DNA of 34,843 bases from Rikenellaceae bacterium (GTDB taxonomy: Bacteria; Bacteroidota; Bacteroidia; Bacteroidales; Rikenellaceae): contig SUZX01000004.1 in the NCBI GenBank assembly GCA_015059735.1, forward strand, positions 1 through 34,843. The letters run 5' to 3'. The notes beneath the pieces were generated by a model, which was not told where the DNA came from, did no database searches, and saw only the letters and a list, made by a program, of their open reading frames with translations. Position 1 is the stretch's first letter. Each line of letters opens with the position of its first letter. Both the position numbers and the translations under genes were made by a program. Below, in pieces: positions 24,679-34,843 of this stretch.

Positions 24679-26343
24679 TTACTTCTTCTCGTTGGTATTG
24701 GCCACTTTGTCATCAAGTTTTTTACCATTGTATAAGAATCGCTTGATTTTGTGTGTCGGGGTTTTAATAAACTCCTCTTTTTCCTCAACCACTTCCGAGA
24801 TTCGTGAGAAACGATTGACTTTCGAGTTCACAAACTCCATGATCTCTTTCTTCAACTGCTCGGTTTTGGCCTCCAAAGCCTCCTTTTTATTGGCCCACTC
24901 TTCGCGCCAATCCTCGATCATAGCTTCGATCTGCTCGCTGTTGAAATGTACCAATGCGATCAAACGACCTTCGTGTTCGGTAACAAGAGAGTCGGCAATG
25001 CAAACATGCGAATTGAGCACACTCTCAATATCCTCCGGATAGATATTTTCACCACTTGGGCCAACAATCATATTTTTCAGACGACCTTTGACATAGAGCC
25101 AACCGTCGGCATCAAACTCACCCAAATCACCCGTGCGGAACCAGCCATCTTCGGTAAATGCAGCGGCTGTTGCTTCGGGATTCTTGTAGTAGCCAATCAT
25201 GGCACAAGGTGTTTTGGCCACAATCTCTCCTTGTCGTGTTTCGGGATTGACGTTTTCCAATCGCAACTCCACACTTGGAGCCTGAGGTCCTGTCGAGCCG
25301 AGACGTACCATCGATGGAGCGGCTCCCGCCAACAAAGGAGCTGTTTCAGTCAAGCCGTAACCGATGGCATAGGGGACTTGTGCCTCCAATAAGAATTGTT
25401 CGACCGTGCGGTCGAGTTTGGCTCCTCCGATTCCGAGGAAACGCAATCGGCCACCAAAAACCTTTTGCAACTTCTTGCCAGCGATGCGATGCAGATAGCG
25501 TCGTATGAACCCTATTTTGTATAACGTTTGCCAGAATTTGTTGGAGTTGAATTTTGCTTGTACCTGATGACGATAAATTTTCTCGATGATCAGCGGCACG
25601 ATGAGCATTACCGTAGGGCGCACACTCCGCAATGCCGGCATCAATACCGAAGCCGTAGGCGGACGATCGAGATATACCACCCGTGATCCTAAACTGAACG
25701 GGTAGAGCATTACGATTGAACATTCGTATGTGTGCGACAACGGCAATACCGAGAGGAAAATATCGTTGCCATCCACCGGAAAGAGAGTTTTGGCGATCTC
25801 GGTTTGAGCGCAGAGAGCCCCATGCGAAAGCATCACACCTTTGGGATTTGAGGTTGTACCAGAGGTGTAGATCAACACAGCCATATCCTCCGGCTTGGGG
25901 ATTGCTTTGCTACCTTGTGCATTGACCCGCTGGGAGATGACTCCAAGGTTTTTGGTGCGAATTACCACGTTAAGACGCGAGATCGTCTCTTTCGAGAGTT
26001 TGGTAAACAATTTATCGGAAACGAGCAATGCCTTTGCCTCTGAGTGTTCGATGATCATATCCAACTCTTCGCTCGAAAAGTCAGGAAGAATCGGAACAGC
26101 TACCATACCGGCTGTTGTCACCGCAAAATAGCAAACGCCCCAGTTGGGCATGTTACTACTCAATAAGGCGACTTTATCACCCGGATTCAAGCCCGATTCG
26201 AGCAGGATATCTTGGACTTTCGCAATGCGTTGTCCGACTTCCGCATAAGTCAACTCCTCTCCCTGAAACATGGAAAAGGCGATCTTCTGTGCGTACTTCT
26301 CAACACTATTGCGAACAAGTTCATAAAGCGTATTGAAAGCCAT
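24679..26343 (-). CDS. Long-chain fatty acid--CoA ligase (AMP-binding)
   Basis: A 554-residue member of the ANL superfamily that activates a carboxylic acid, most likely a fatty acid, to acyl-AMP and then acyl-CoA. Signature motifs are IYTSGTTSNPKGVMLSHG (ATP loop, about residues 154-171), YGLTETAPLLAG (adenine-binding), and RTGDLGEFDADGWLYVKGR followed by KNMIVGPSGENIYPEDIE (hinge and C-terminal domain). The C-terminus is charged and helical, with a late TPTHKIKRF segment that probably holds the catalytic Lys. It has its own divergent promoter at 26383-26390. Chain-length preference cannot be read. Confidence 0.93.
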   Translation of the reverse strand: MAFNTLYELVRNSVEKYAQKIAFSMFQGEELTYAEVGQRIAKVQDILLESGLNPGDKVALLSSNMPNWGVCYFAVTTAGMVAVPILPDFSSEELDMIIEHSEAKALLVSDKLFTKLSKETISRLNVVIRTKNLGVISQRVNAQGSKAIPKPEDMAVLIYTSGTTSNPKGVMLSHGALCAQTEIAKTLFPVDGNDIFLSVLPLSHTYECSIVMLYPFSLGSRVVYLDRPPTASVLMPALRSVRPTVMLIVPLIIEKIYRHQVQAKFNSNKFWQTLYKIGFIRRYLHRIAGKKLQKVFGGRLRFLGIGGAKLDRTVEQFLLEAQVPYAIGYGLTETAPLLAGAAPSMVRLGSTGPQAPSVELRLENVNPETRQGEIVAKTPCAMIGYYKNPEATAAAFTEDGWFRTGDLGEFDADGWLYVKGRLKNMIVGPSGENIYPEDIESVLNSHVCIADSLVTEHEGRLIALVHFNSEQIEAMIEDWREEWANKKEALEAKTEQLKKEIMEFVNSKVNRFSRISEVVEEKEEFIKTPTHKIKRFLYNGKKLDDKVANTNEKK

Positions 26344-26382
26344 ATTTCAATTTTTTTCGAATAAATAACGCGAAATTTTGGA

Positions 26383-26390
26383 CAAAAGTA
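26383..26390 (-). promoter_or_regulatory. -7 promoter box of the acyl-CoA ligase gene
   Basis: The minus strand reads TACTTTTG, a full match to TAnnTTTG, about 40 nt before ATG 26343. TTTG at 26417-26414 is at a slightly long 23-nt spacing. Confidence 0.6.
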
Positions 26391-26401
26391 CGAAAATATT
26401 A

Positions 26402-26431
26402 TTGAAAACCGGTCAAAAATCGTTATTTTTG
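26402..26431 (+). promoter_or_regulatory. Promoter of the SAM methyltransferase gene
   Basis: -7 TATTTTTG is at 26424-26431, with TTG at 26402-26404 after a 19-nt spacer. Its upstream half overlaps the -33 region of the divergent acyl-CoA ligase promoter. Confidence 0.6.
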
Positions 26432-26496
26432 GGTCGAATAATCGAATGTAGTCATCATTCGAGCCATCAGTTTTCGAAATCCATTCCACGAAAGCC

Positions 26497-27378
26497 ATGC
26501 AAGAGCAGTTGACACCCGATTTTGGCGATTACGAATTGATAGACACAGGACAATACGAAAAACTTGAACGTTTCGGTCCTTACATCACACGTCGTCCCGA
26601 GCCACAAGCTATTTGGCAACGTTCACTTTCGGAGGAGGAGTGGTGTCGCTTGGCGCATGCCTCGTTTTTGCGCGATGCGCGTAGCGACGAACGTGGCGAA
26701 TGGCGATTGCAACCCCGCACGCCCGACCGTTGGATAATAGGCTACGCTTATGATACCATGCAACTACGCATGCGTTTGGGACTTACGTCGTTTAAGCATG
26801 TCGGAATCTTCCCCGAGCAGGCTGCCAATTGGAATTTTATTTACGATAGCTGTCGGCAACTCGTTGCGTCGGAAACGCCGCGCGTATTAAACCTTTTTGC
26901 CTATACGGGAGGAGCCACATTGGCGGCTCGTTCGGCCGGTGCCGAGGTCACGCATGTCGATTCGGTGAAACAGGTGGTAAGTTGGGCAAGAGAGAATATG
27001 GAGCTCAGTGGATTGGACGGTGTTCGCTGGATTGTTGAAGATGCTATGAAATTTGTGCGTCGTGAGGTGCGTAGAGGGAATCGTTACCATGGTATTATTC
27101 TCGATCCGCCGGCTTATGGGCGTGGTGCAAATGGCGAAAAATGGGTCTTAGAGGATAATATCTGCGAGATGCTCACTTGTTGCGCGCAACTTTTGCTCCC
27201 GAAAAATGCTTTTTTGGTTTTCAACCTCTATTCAATGGGGCTTTCGTCCACATTGGCTCGAACGGCTGTTCATCAATCTTTCGGAGTTCCCTTCGAGGAA
27301 CAATGGGGCGAATTGTGTTTTACCGATTGCGGTGGGAAACAACTCCCATTGGGGACTTATTATCGTATGAGAAGATAA
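26497..27378 (+). CDS. Class I SAM-dependent methyltransferase (RlmI/RlmK-related)
   Basis: A 293-residue Rossmann-fold methyltransferase. The AdoMet loop is LNLFAYTGGATLAA, the acidic loop is VTHVDSVKQVV, and the catalytic-region motif is IILDPPAYGRGANGEKW, the form found in rRNA methyltransferases of the RlmI/RlmK group. Unlike the 399-residue relative at 2890-4089 it has no PUA domain; instead an N-terminal region of about 100 residues has no recognised RNA-binding fold. An RNA substrate is likely but not shown. A small membrane-protein gene starts 3 nt after its stop. Confidence 0.88.
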   Translation: MQEQLTPDFGDYELIDTGQYEKLERFGPYITRRPEPQAIWQRSLSEEEWCRLAHASFLRDARSDERGEWRLQPRTPDRWIIGYAYDTMQLRMRLGLTSFKHVGIFPEQAANWNFIYDSCRQLVASETPRVLNLFAYTGGATLAARSAGAEVTHVDSVKQVVSWARENMELSGLDGVRWIVEDAMKFVRREVRRGNRYHGIILDPPAYGRGANGEKWVLEDNICEMLTCCAQLLLPKNAFLVFNLYSMGLSSTLARTAVHQSFGVPFEEQWGELCFTDCGGKQLPLGTYYRMRR

Positions 27379-27381
27379 AAT

Positions 27382-27663
27382 ATGGGAGCTTTATTACTTA
27401 TTTTCGGATTGTTGAGCGGTTGCCTACTTGCAGTGTTGGTCGGCATGATTGGTAGCCGTCGGCATATCGGATTCGGCTGGGCTTTTCTTCTCAGTGTGAT
27501 TTTTACGCCGTTTGTGGGGCTGATTCTTACGTTACTCTCCGAACCGTTGCATGCCGGAGCAGATAAACGTTGGGGATGTATCGGACATTTGTTAGCAATG
27601 ATCGGCATGCTGCTTCTAGGCATGATCATCTTTTTGTTGTTCGCATTGATAACAGCTAACTAA
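27382..27663 (+). CDS. Small membrane protein, unknown function
   Basis: A 93-residue protein with three hydrophobic helices (about residues 3-22, 33-54 and 67-90) separated by short charged loops (GSRRHIGFGW; SEPLHAGADKRWG). The pattern GFGWAFLLSVIFTPFVGLIL resembles small Bacteroidota membrane proteins without assigned function. It begins 3 nt after the methyltransferase stop, so the two are probably co-transcribed, and it is followed by a strong terminator. No function is proposed. Confidence 0.75.
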   Translation: MGALLLIFGLLSGCLLAVLVGMIGSRRHIGFGWAFLLSVIFTPFVGLILTLLSEPLHAGADKRWGCIGHLLAMIGMLLLGMIIFLLFALITAN

Positions 27664-27730
27664 CACAACTGCTCCGAAAAATCACTTAAACTAGCAATCA
27701 AAAAACGCCACATTTTGCATCATTACAAAA

Positions 27731-27760
27731 AAAATCTGCCCTTTTTCAAGGGCAGATTTT
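27731..27760. terminator. Bidirectional terminator at the end of rpoC
   Basis: A 13-bp stem AAAATCTGCCCTT/AAGGGCAGATTTT (27731-27743 with 27748-27760) with a 4-nt loop and A/T runs on both sides. It ends the convergent small membrane-protein and rpoBC transcripts. Confidence 0.92.
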
Positions 27761-27781
27761 CAGTATAATAGTATCGGGGAT

Positions 27782-30700
27782 CTACTGAGCTTGTTGAATA
27801 GCATCCAACTCGACTTTCGAACCGACAGTTAGATTATCATACTCGCGAAGACCCGTTCCACCCGGGATCAGATGTCCGCAGATGACATTCTCTTTCAAGT
27901 TCTCCAAATTATCGACTTTCGCCTGAATAGCTGCCTCGTTCAATACTTTGGTAGTTTCTTGGAACGATGCTGCCGAAATGAAACTCGAAGTTTGGAGAGC
28001 GGCGCGAGTGATACCCTGCAATACCTGATTCGAGGTTGCCGGAACGATATCGCGAACCTGTACCGGACGCTGATCACGACGTTTAAGACCCGAGTTCTCA
28101 TCACGCAATTTACGCAACGAGACGATCTGACCAGCTTGGAGTACCGTAGAGTCTCCGGCATCGGTAACAACGACCTTGTCGTACAACTCGTCGTTGACAT
28201 CCATAAACTCCCACTTATCAACAACCTGATCCTCGAAGAAACGGGTATCTCCCGGATCTTCAATCTTCACTTTCGACATCATCTGACGAACAATCACCTC
28301 AAAGTGTTTGTCGTTGATCTTCACACCCTGCATGCGGTACACCTCTTGAACCTCGTTGACAATGTATTCCTGAACTTTCGTAGGACCGAGAATATTGAGG
28401 ATATCCGACGGTGTAATGGCACCATCCGACAACGGACTACCGGCCTTAACATAATCGTTCTCCTGAACAACAATCTGGCGTGACAGGGGTACGAGATAAC
28501 GTTTCTGATCACCTTGTTTCGAGGTAATGATGATCTCGCGGTTACCACGTTTGATCTTGCCGAATGCAACCTCGCCATCAATCTCCGAAACGATAGCCGG
28601 ATTAGATGGGTTACGTGCTTCGAAGAGCTCGGTAACACGCGGAAGACCTCCGGTGATGTCACCACCCGACTTACCAACGGCACGCGGGATCTTGATCAGG
28701 ATATCGCCCGCCTTGATCTTAGCGTTGTCTTTGATAACAACGTGTGCGCCCACCGGCAAGTTGTATTGTTTAACCTCGTCGCCCTCTTTGTTAAGGATCT
28801 TGATAACGGGGTTCTTCGTCTTATCTTTCGACTCGATTACCACTTTCTCCGAAAGACCCGTCTGCTCATCGCGTTCATCGCGATAAGTAACGCCCTCGAT
28901 AACACTATCGTAGGAAGCTTTACCCTCATGCTCAGAGATAATAACTGCATTATACGGATCCCATTCGCAAATCAAATCACCTTTCTTGATCTCATTGCCA
29001 TCGGCTTTGAACAACGTGGCACCATAAGGCAAGTTGTGGGTATAAAGTACGATTTCGGTCTTGGGATCGACAATACGGAACTCCGATTGACGCGAAATAA
29101 CAATATCAACGGGCTCTCCCATCGTATTCTTGCCTTTCACCGTGCGCAACTCATCAATTTCCAAACGACCTTCGTATTTCGACACAACATTGGTTTCGAC
29201 AGCCGTACCTCCGGCCACACCACCGACGTGGAACGTACGCAACGTCAACTGTGTACCCGGCTCACCGATAGATTGGGCTGCAATCACACCGACAACCTCG
29301 CCTTTCTGTACCATACGGGCCGTAGCAAGGTTGCGACCGTAGCACTTTGCACAAACTCCGCGACGCGACTCACAAGTCAATACCGAACGGATCTCGACAG
29401 ACTCCAACGGTGACTTCTCGATAGCCTCGGCAATAGCCTCGGTGATCTCCTCACCGGCAGCGCAAAGGATTTCGCCTGTCAGCGGGTGAATCACATCGGT
29501 CAATGCCGTACGGCCCAAGATACGGTCGTAAAGAGTTTGAACCACATCGTCGTTACGTTTGATGGCCGTAGCAGTCAAACCACGCAATGTGCCACAATCC
29601 TCCTCGTTGATGATAACATCTTGGGCCACATCAACCAAACGTCGTGTCAGGTAACCGGCATCGGCTGTCTTCAAAGCGGTATCGGCAAGACCTTTACGGG
29701 CACCGTGCGTCGAAATGAAGTATTCAAGCACCGAAAGACCCTCCTTAAAGTTCGAAAGAATCGGGTTTTCGATAACCTGCTGACCACCCTCAACACCCGA
29801 CTTCTGCGGTTTGGCCATAAGACCACGCATACCACTCAACTGACGGATCTGTTCTTTCGAACCACGAGCTCCGGAGTCGAGCATCATGTAAACAGGGTTG
29901 AAACCATCATCATCTTTAACCAACGTATCAATCACGGCCTTAGTAAGTTTCGAGTTGATATTAGTCCAAACGTCGATAATCTGGTTATAACGCTCGTTAT
30001 TGGTAATAAGACCCATATTATAGTCTTCCATGATGGCATCGGAACGTTCATAACCCTCCTGCACGAGTTTCTCCTTCTCTTCGGGGATAATCACAGCATC
30101 GAGGTTGAACGATAGACCACCTTGGAAGGCCATACGATAACCCATATCTTTGATGTCGTCGAGGAAGGCAGCCACCTTGTCGGCACCAGCCTTCTTCATC
30201 ACAACGGAGATAATATCGCGCAACGAACGTTTGGTAAGCACCTCATTGATGTAGCCCACCTCTTGGGGAACCACTTGGTTGAAAAGGATACGACCGATGG
30301 TTGTCTCTTTCAGGACGCGAACAGGATTACCCTGCTCATCGAGATCGTCAACCAAGCATTTTACCATAGCATGGAGGTCGGCTTGTTTCTCGTTATAGGC
30401 GATAATAGCCTCTTCCGGACCATAGAATACGCGACCTTCACCCTTGGCACCTTTGCGGGGTTTGGTGATGTAGTACAGACCGAGAACCATATCCTGCGAA
30501 GGTACGGTAATAGGCGCACCGTTTGCAGGGTTGAGGACGTTATGCGAGCCGAGCATCAGCAACTGAGCCTCCAAAATAGCTGCATTGCCCAACGGCAAGT
30601 GAACAGCCATCTGGTCACCGTCGAAGTCGGCATTGAAAGCCGTACATGCCAACGGGTGGAGCTGCATAGCCTTACCCTCGATCAATTTGGGCTGGAAGGC

Positions 30701-32038
30701 CTGAATACCGAGACGGTGCAACGTCGGAGCACGGTTCATCAACACGGGGTGACCCTTGATAACGTTCTCCAAGATACCCCAAATAACGGGATCTTTACGG
30801 TCTATGATCTTTTTGGCCGACTTCACCGTCTTCACGATACCGCGCTCGATGAGTTTGCGGATCACAAACGGCTTGTAAAGTTCGGCAGCCATATCTTTGG
30901 GAATACCCATCTCGTGCATCTTCAACTCGGGACCTACGACGATAACCGAACGAGCCGAGTAGTCAACACGTTTACCGAGCAAGTTTTGGCGGAAACGTCC
31001 CTGCTTACCTTTGAGCGAATCCGACAACGATTTGAGCGGACGGTTCGATTCGTTCTTCACGGCGTTGGATTTACGCGAGTTGTCGAAGAGCGAATCAACA
31101 GCCTCCTGCAACATACGTTTCTCGTTGCGGAGAATCACCTCCGGAGCCTTGATCTCGATCAATCGTTTGAGTCGGTTGTTACGGATGATCACACGACGAT
31201 AAAGGTCGTTGAGGTCCGACGTCGCGAAACGACCACCATCCAGCGGCACCAACGGGCGCAACTCAGGTGGAATAACGGGAACGACATTCAAAACCATCCA
31301 TTCGGGTTTGTTCTTGCCATTCGATGCACGGAACGACTCGATAACATTCAAGCACTTCAAAGCCTCGGACTTACGTTGTTGCGAAGTCTCGGTGGAGGCC
31401 TTGTGGCGCAAAGCATAAGACATCGAATCGAGATCAACCTCTTTCAATAAGGTATAGATTGCCTCGGCTCCCATTTGGGCGACGAACTTATTCGGATCGT
31501 TATCTTCGAGGGCTTGATTGCCTTTCGGCAAGGCAGCCAACACATCGAGATACTCCTTCTCGGAGAGAGTCATCAAACGCTCGATACCCTGCTCGGAGGC
31601 TGCACCGGCGTTGATTACGACATAGCGCTCGTAATAGATGATTGCCTCCAATTTCTTCGAGGGAATACCCAGCAGATAGCCGATCTTCGACGGAAGTGAA
31701 CGGAAATACCAAATATGTACCACCGGAACAACCAACGAAATGTGACCCATACGTTCACGACGAACCTTTTTTTCGGTAACCTCGACACCACAACGGTCGC
31801 AGACAATACCCTTGTAACGGATACGTTTATACTTACCGCAATGGCACTCGTAATCTTTCACAGGGCCGAAGATGCGCTCGCAGAACAAGCCATCACGCTC
31901 GGGCTTATAGGTGCGATAGTTGATCGTTTCGGGTTTCAAAACCTCACCGCTCGATTGAGCCAAAATCTCCTCGGGAGAGGCCAAACCGATCGAAATGCGG
32001 TTATAACCGTGCGCTTTATTATCTTTGGAAATTGCCAT
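27782..32038 (-). CDS. rpoC: DNA-directed RNA polymerase subunit beta'
   Basis: The 1418-residue largest subunit of RNA polymerase. The N-terminal zinc site has four cysteines in [20 protein letters not shown] (about residues 66-86). The catalytic magnesium loop is [12 protein letters not shown] near residue 470. The bridge-helix and trigger-loop regions are recognisable ([20 protein letters not shown]), and the second zinc site is formed by DCGTLRG and [14 protein letters not shown]. Length and order are normal for Bacteroidota. It lies 41 nt after rpoB in the usual rpoB-rpoC order, and the terminator at 27731-27760 closes the operon. Confidence 0.99.
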   Translation of the reverse strand: MAISKDNKAHGYNRISIGLASPEEILAQSSGEVLKPETINYRTYKPERDGLFCERIFGPVKDYECHCGKYKRIRYKGIVCDRCGVEVTEKKVRRERMGHISLVVPVVHIWYFRSLPSKIGYLLGIPSKKLEAIIYYERYVVINAGAASEQGIERLMTLSEKEYLDVLAALPKGNQALEDNDPNKFVAQMGAEAIYTLLKEVDLDSMSYALRHKASTETSQQRKSEALKCLNVIESFRASNGKNKPEWMVLNVVPVIPPELRPLVPLDGGRFATSDLNDLYRRVIIRNNRLKRLIEIKAPEVILRNEKRMLQEAVDSLFDNSRKSNAVKNESNRPLKSLSDSLKGKQGRFRQNLLGKRVDYSARSVIVVGPELKMHEMGIPKDMAAELYKPFVIRKLIERGIVKTVKSAKKIIDRKDPVIWGILENVIKGHPVLMNRAPTLHRLGIQAFQPKLIEGKAMQLHPLACTAFNADFDGDQMAVHLPLGNAAILEAQLLMLGSHNVLNPANGAPITVPSQDMVLGLYYITKPRKGAKGEGRVFYGPEEAIIAYNEKQADLHAMVKCLVDDLDEQGNPVRVLKETTIGRILFNQVVPQEVGYINEVLTKRSLRDIISVVMKKAGADKVAAFLDDIKDMGYRMAFQGGLSFNLDAVIIPEEKEKLVQEGYERSDAIMEDYNMGLITNNERYNQIIDVWTNINSKLTKAVIDTLVKDDDGFNPVYMMLDSGARGSKEQIRQLSGMRGLMAKPQKSGVEGGQQVIENPILSNFKEGLSVLEYFISTHGARKGLADTALKTADAGYLTRRLVDVAQDVIINEEDCGTLRGLTATAIKRNDDVVQTLYDRILGRTALTDVIHPLTGEILCAAGEEITEAIAEAIEKSPLESVEIRSVLTCESRRGVCAKCYGRNLATARMVQKGEVVGVIAAQSIGEPGTQLTLRTFHVGGVAGGTAVETNVVSKYEGRLEIDELRTVKGKNTMGEPVDIVISRQSEFRIVDPKTEIVLYTHNLPYGATLFKADGNEIKKGDLICEWDPYNAVIISEHEGKASYDSVIEGVTYRDERDEQTGLSEKVVIESKDKTKNPVIKILNKEGDEVKQYNLPVGAHVVIKDNAKIKAGDILIKIPRAVGKSGGDITGGLPRVTELFEARNPSNPAIVSEIDGEVAFGKIKRGNREIIITSKQGDQKRYLVPLSRQIVVQENDYVKAGSPLSDGAITPSDILNILGPTKVQEYIVNEVQEVYRMQGVKINDKHFEVIVRQMMSKVKIEDPGDTRFFEDQVVDKWEFMDVNDELYDKVVVTDAGDSTVLQAGQIVSLRKLRDENSGLKRRDQRPVQVRDIVPATSNQVLQGITRAALQTSSFISAASFQETTKVLNEAAIQAKVDNLENLKENVICGHLIPGGTGLREYDNLTVGSKVELDAIQQAQ

Positions 32039-32079
32039 ATTTCTCTACGTTTTTTCTTTTCCTCTAATACACACCTCTT

Positions 32080-34843
32080 TTAGTCCAATTTGACCGAGAG
32101 AGCCAAACCGCGCAACTCATGGAGCAACACATTCATAGCCTCGGGGATACCGGGCTTGGGCAAGTTCTCGCCTTTGACGATAGCCTCATAAGCTTTGGCA
32201 CGGCCTGTCACATCATCGGACTTAATAGTCAAAATCTCTTGCAGGATGTTGGCAGCACCGAAACCTTCGAGCGCCCAAACCTCCATCTCACCGAAACGCT
32301 GACCACCAAACTGGGCTTTACCACCAAGTGGCTGCTGTGTGATGAGCGAATATGGACCGATCGAACGGGCGTGCATCTTATCGTCGATCATGTGACCGAG
32401 TTTGAGCATGTAGATCACACCTACGGTAGCCGGCTGGTCGAACATCTCACCCGTACCTCCATCATAGAGATAGGTACGACCGCTATGCGGAATTCCGGCC
32501 TGTGCCGTATATTCGTTGATCTGATCGAGCGAAGCACCATCGAAGATCGGTGTTGCGAACTTCAAGCCCAACTCTCGTCCGGCCCATCCGAGCACGGTCT
32601 CATAGATCTGACCGAGGTTCATACGCGAAGGCACACCCAGCGGGTTCAAGCAGATATCAACGATTGTTCCATCCTCCAAGAAGGGCATATCCTCGTCGCG
32701 AACAACACGAGCAACGATACCCTTGTTACCGTGACGACCAGCCATCTTATCGCCGACTTTGAGTTTACGTTTCTTAGCGATATAAACCTTAGCCATTTGA
32801 ATAACTCCCGTTTGCGGAAGTTCATCACCGTTGGTAAGGTTATATTTCTCACGTTTGATGGCGGCATCGGCTTTCTTCCACTCGATGGTATAGTTATTGA
32901 CCGTAGCCTCGATAAGAGCATCGGTATGCGCATCGCCTGTCCAATTGCAGGTGCCGAGGCTCAAATAACCCATCATGACACCGCTCTTCTCGTCGATGGC
33001 TCTACGCGACAACTCTTCAAGCAGTTTCTGCGAGAACTTCGTACCCGCAGGATAGAGTTCGACACCGAAGTAGTCAACGATACCCGTTGTCGTCTTGCCC
33101 TGCAACAGCGACCACAATTTGGCTACCAAGCGTTTAGTTAGCTCAGCAATTTCACCGGCAAACTTCTCGTCGAGTTTCTCCAATTGGAGTTTCTCGGCAT
33201 TCTTGCCTTTCTTGTTATCCTTGTTGGCGCGGCTGTAAAGTTTTGTATCGACAACAACACCGTGCAACGAAGGTTGTGCTTTGAGCGAAGCATCTTTTAC
33301 ATCACCGGCTTTATCGCCGAAGATTGCACGCAACAGTTTCTCTTCGGGCGAGGGATCGCTTTCACCTTTCGGTGTGATCTTACCAATCAAGATATCACCC
33401 GGGTGTACATTGGCACCGATGCGGATAATACCGTTGGCATCCAGATCTTTCGTAGCATCCTCCGAAACATTGGGGATGTCGGAAGTAAGCTCCTCGACAC
33501 CACGTTTGGTATCGCGCACCTCCATAATATATTCATCGACGTGTACCGAAGTGAAAATATCTTCACGTTGGATACGCTCCGAAATCACAATAGCATCCTC
33601 GAAGTTATAACCTTTCCACGGCATGAAAGCCACTTTAAGGTTACGACCGAGAGCCAACTCACCATGTTGCGTAGAATAGCCCTCCGTAAGGATTTGGCCT
33701 TTGGTCACCTTATCACCCGTAAGTACTGTGGGTTTTAAGGTGATAGAAGTATTTTGGTTCGTACGGCGGTAACGCGGCAACTCGTAGGTCGTAATCTCGG
33801 AATCGAACGATACAAGCACCTCGTCGTCCGTACGATTGTATTTGATTTGAATCTTTGTCGCATCGGCGAAAACAACCTCACCATCGCCCTCGGCAACGAT
33901 TTGAATACGGCTGTCGGAGATCATATCCTTCTCGATACCCGTACCAACAATCGGAGCCTCAGGGGTTACCAAAGGTACGGCCTGACGCATCATGTTCGAA
34001 CCCATAAGTGCGCGGTTAGCGTCGTCGTGTTCGAGGAACGGGATAAGACTTGCGGCAATCGAAGCGATCTGGTTCGGCGCAACGTCCATCAAATCAACGC
34101 GATCGGCAGTAACAACAGGGAAGTCGGCACCTTGACGAGCCTTGATACGATCCGGAGCAAGGAAGTTGCCTTGATCGTCGATCGGCATGTTGGACTGGGC
34201 AACAACCAATCCCTCCTCCTCCTCAGCCGAGAAATAGCGGATATGCGAATTATCCATATCGATCTTGCCATTCTCAACTTGACGATAAGGTGTTTCGATG
34301 AAACCCATCGGAGAGATCTTGGCATATACGCAAAGAGACGAGATAAGACCGATGTTCGGGCCCTCAGGAGACTCGATCGGGCAAAGACGACCGTAGTGCG
34401 TATAGTGTACGTCACGCACCTCAAAACCTGCACGGTCACGCGACAGACCGCCCGGACCAAGAGCCGAAAGACGGCGTTTGTGCGTAATTTCGGCCAGCGG
34501 GTTGATCTGATCCATGAACTGCGACAACTGCGAAGTTCCGAAGAACGTATTGATCACACTCGACAGCGTCTTGGCATTGATCAAATCAACAGGTGTAAAC
34601 ACCTCGTTGTCACGCACATTCATGCGCTCACGAATAGTGCGGGCCATACGTACAAAACCTACCGAGAACTGATTCGACAACTGTTCACCTACGGTGCGGA
34701 CACGACGATTCGACAAGTGGTCGATATCATCGACATCAGCTTTGGAGTTGATCAACTGGATCAGGTATTTGATGATAGCGATGATATCCTCGCGAGTCAA
34801 CGTACGAATAGCCGGATCGATGTCCAGATCCAACTTTTTGTTG
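32080..34843 (-). CDS. rpoB: DNA-directed RNA polymerase subunit beta (partial, 5' end outside window)
   Basis: The C-terminal 920 residues of the second-largest polymerase subunit; the frame stays open to the window edge, so the gene continues to the right. The rifampicin-binding region is present ([20 protein letters not shown]), with the residues equivalent to E. coli Gln513, Asp516, His526, Arg529 and Ser531 all conserved and Ile at the position equivalent to Asn518. Later landmarks are the [14 protein letters not shown] active-site segment and the [17 protein letters not shown] switch region near the end. It is co-transcribed with rpoC. Confidence 0.99.
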   Translation of the reverse strand, partial: NKKLDLDIDPAIRTLTREDIIAIIKYLIQLINSKADVDDIDHLSNRRVRTVGEQLSNQFSVGFVRMARTIRERMNVRDNEVFTPVDLINAKTLSSVINTFFGTSQLSQFMDQINPLAEITHKRRLSALGPGGLSRDRAGFEVRDVHYTHYGRLCPIESPEGPNIGLISSLCVYAKISPMGFIETPYRQVENGKIDMDNSHIRYFSAEEEEGLVVAQSNMPIDDQGNFLAPDRIKARQGADFPVVTADRVDLMDVAPNQIASIAASLIPFLEHDDANRALMGSNMMRQAVPLVTPEAPIVGTGIEKDMISDSRIQIVAEGDGEVVFADATKIQIKYNRTDDEVLVSFDSEITTYELPRYRRTNQNTSITLKPTVLTGDKVTKGQILTEGYSTQHGELALGRNLKVAFMPWKGYNFEDAIVISERIQREDIFTSVHVDEYIMEVRDTKRGVEELTSDIPNVSEDATKDLDANGIIRIGANVHPGDILIGKITPKGESDPSPEEKLLRAIFGDKAGDVKDASLKAQPSLHGVVVDTKLYSRANKDNKKGKNAEKLQLEKLDEKFAGEIAELTKRLVAKLWSLLQGKTTTGIVDYFGVELYPAGTKFSQKLLEELSRRAIDEKSGVMMGYLSLGTCNWTGDAHTDALIEATVNNYTIEWKKADAAIKREKYNLTNGDELPQTGVIQMAKVYIAKKRKLKVGDKMAGRHGNKGIVARVVRDEDMPFLEDGTIVDICLNPLGVPSRMNLGQIYETVLGWAGRELGLKFATPIFDGASLDQINEYTAQAGIPHSGRTYLYDGGTGEMFDQPATVGVIYMLKLGHMIDDKMHARSIGPYSLITQQPLGGKAQFGGQRFGEMEVWALEGFGAANILQEILTIKSDDVTGRAKAYEAIVKGENLPKPGIPEAMNVLLHELRGLALSVKLD

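Noticed and set aside
30122..31450. Long open frame on the plus strand inside rpoC (442 codons)
   Set aside because: It is the antisense of a certain rpoC coding region. Its protein has no recognisable family, and such mirror frames arise from codon bias; similar ones occur at 28514-29413 and 32119-33141.
1..34843. Defence system, prophage, CRISPR array or integrative element
   Set aside because: I found no evenly spaced repeats, integrase, transposase, nuclease-helicase cassette or toxin-antitoxin pair. Nearly all genes are housekeeping.

Overview
The window is ordinary chromosomal DNA from a member of the Bacteroidota, most likely order Bacteroidales. Three things point there: the gene families (DUF3078 outer-membrane protein, DUF2723 membrane protein, the long DeoC, the RecQ/exonuclease pair); the lack of clear Shine-Dalgarno sequences; and at least thirteen copies of the Bacteroidota sigma-ABfr -7 box TAnnTTTG placed just upstream of genes on both strands. 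The genus cannot be fixed from sequence alone. No tRNA, rRNA, CRISPR array, insertion sequence or prophage gene was seen.

Layout. 1-250: the tail of a gene entering from the left. 312-4089 (+): a RecQ helicase, a WRN-like 3'-5' exonuclease and an RlmI-like rRNA methyltransferase. 4099-4944 (-): endonuclease IV, sharing a divergent promoter region with 5052-8123 (+), a DUF3078 protein, an S41 processing protease and a small membrane protein. 8213-8970: the only accessory-looking stretch. It holds a small secreted protein of unknown function, its terminator, and a 180-240 nt self-complementary rod that I read as a candidate structured RNA on the minus strand, somewhat like 6S RNA in size and shape. 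9001-16137 (-): DeoC; an RNA-modification operon of a U32 protein and QueG; and a large DUF2723 membrane protein. 16294-23006 (+): CysS, an S1/P1 nuclease, a MATE transporter, a cytidylate-kinase-like protein, release factor 2 and a NamZ-like (DUF1343) lipoprotein. 23117-24610 (+): SerS and a 2[4Fe-4S] ferredoxin. 24679-26343 (-): an acyl-CoA synthetase, divergent from a second SAM methyltransferase and a small membrane protein. 27782-34843 (-): RpoC and most of RpoB, which runs off the right edge.

The themes are translation and RNA modification (CysS, SerS, RF2, QueG, U32, two methyltransferases), DNA repair (RecQ, exonuclease, Nfo) and envelope or secreted functions (DUF3078, S41, S1/P1, NamZ, DUF2723). 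Promoter positions correct several start codons: the U32 protein most likely starts at a TTG at 12774, DUF2723 at 16137, MATE at 18610 and DUF3078 at 5052. The observations I would follow first are the rod-like RNA with its secreted neighbour, the RecQ plus WRN-type exonuclease pair, and release factor 2 encoded without the usual programmed frameshift.
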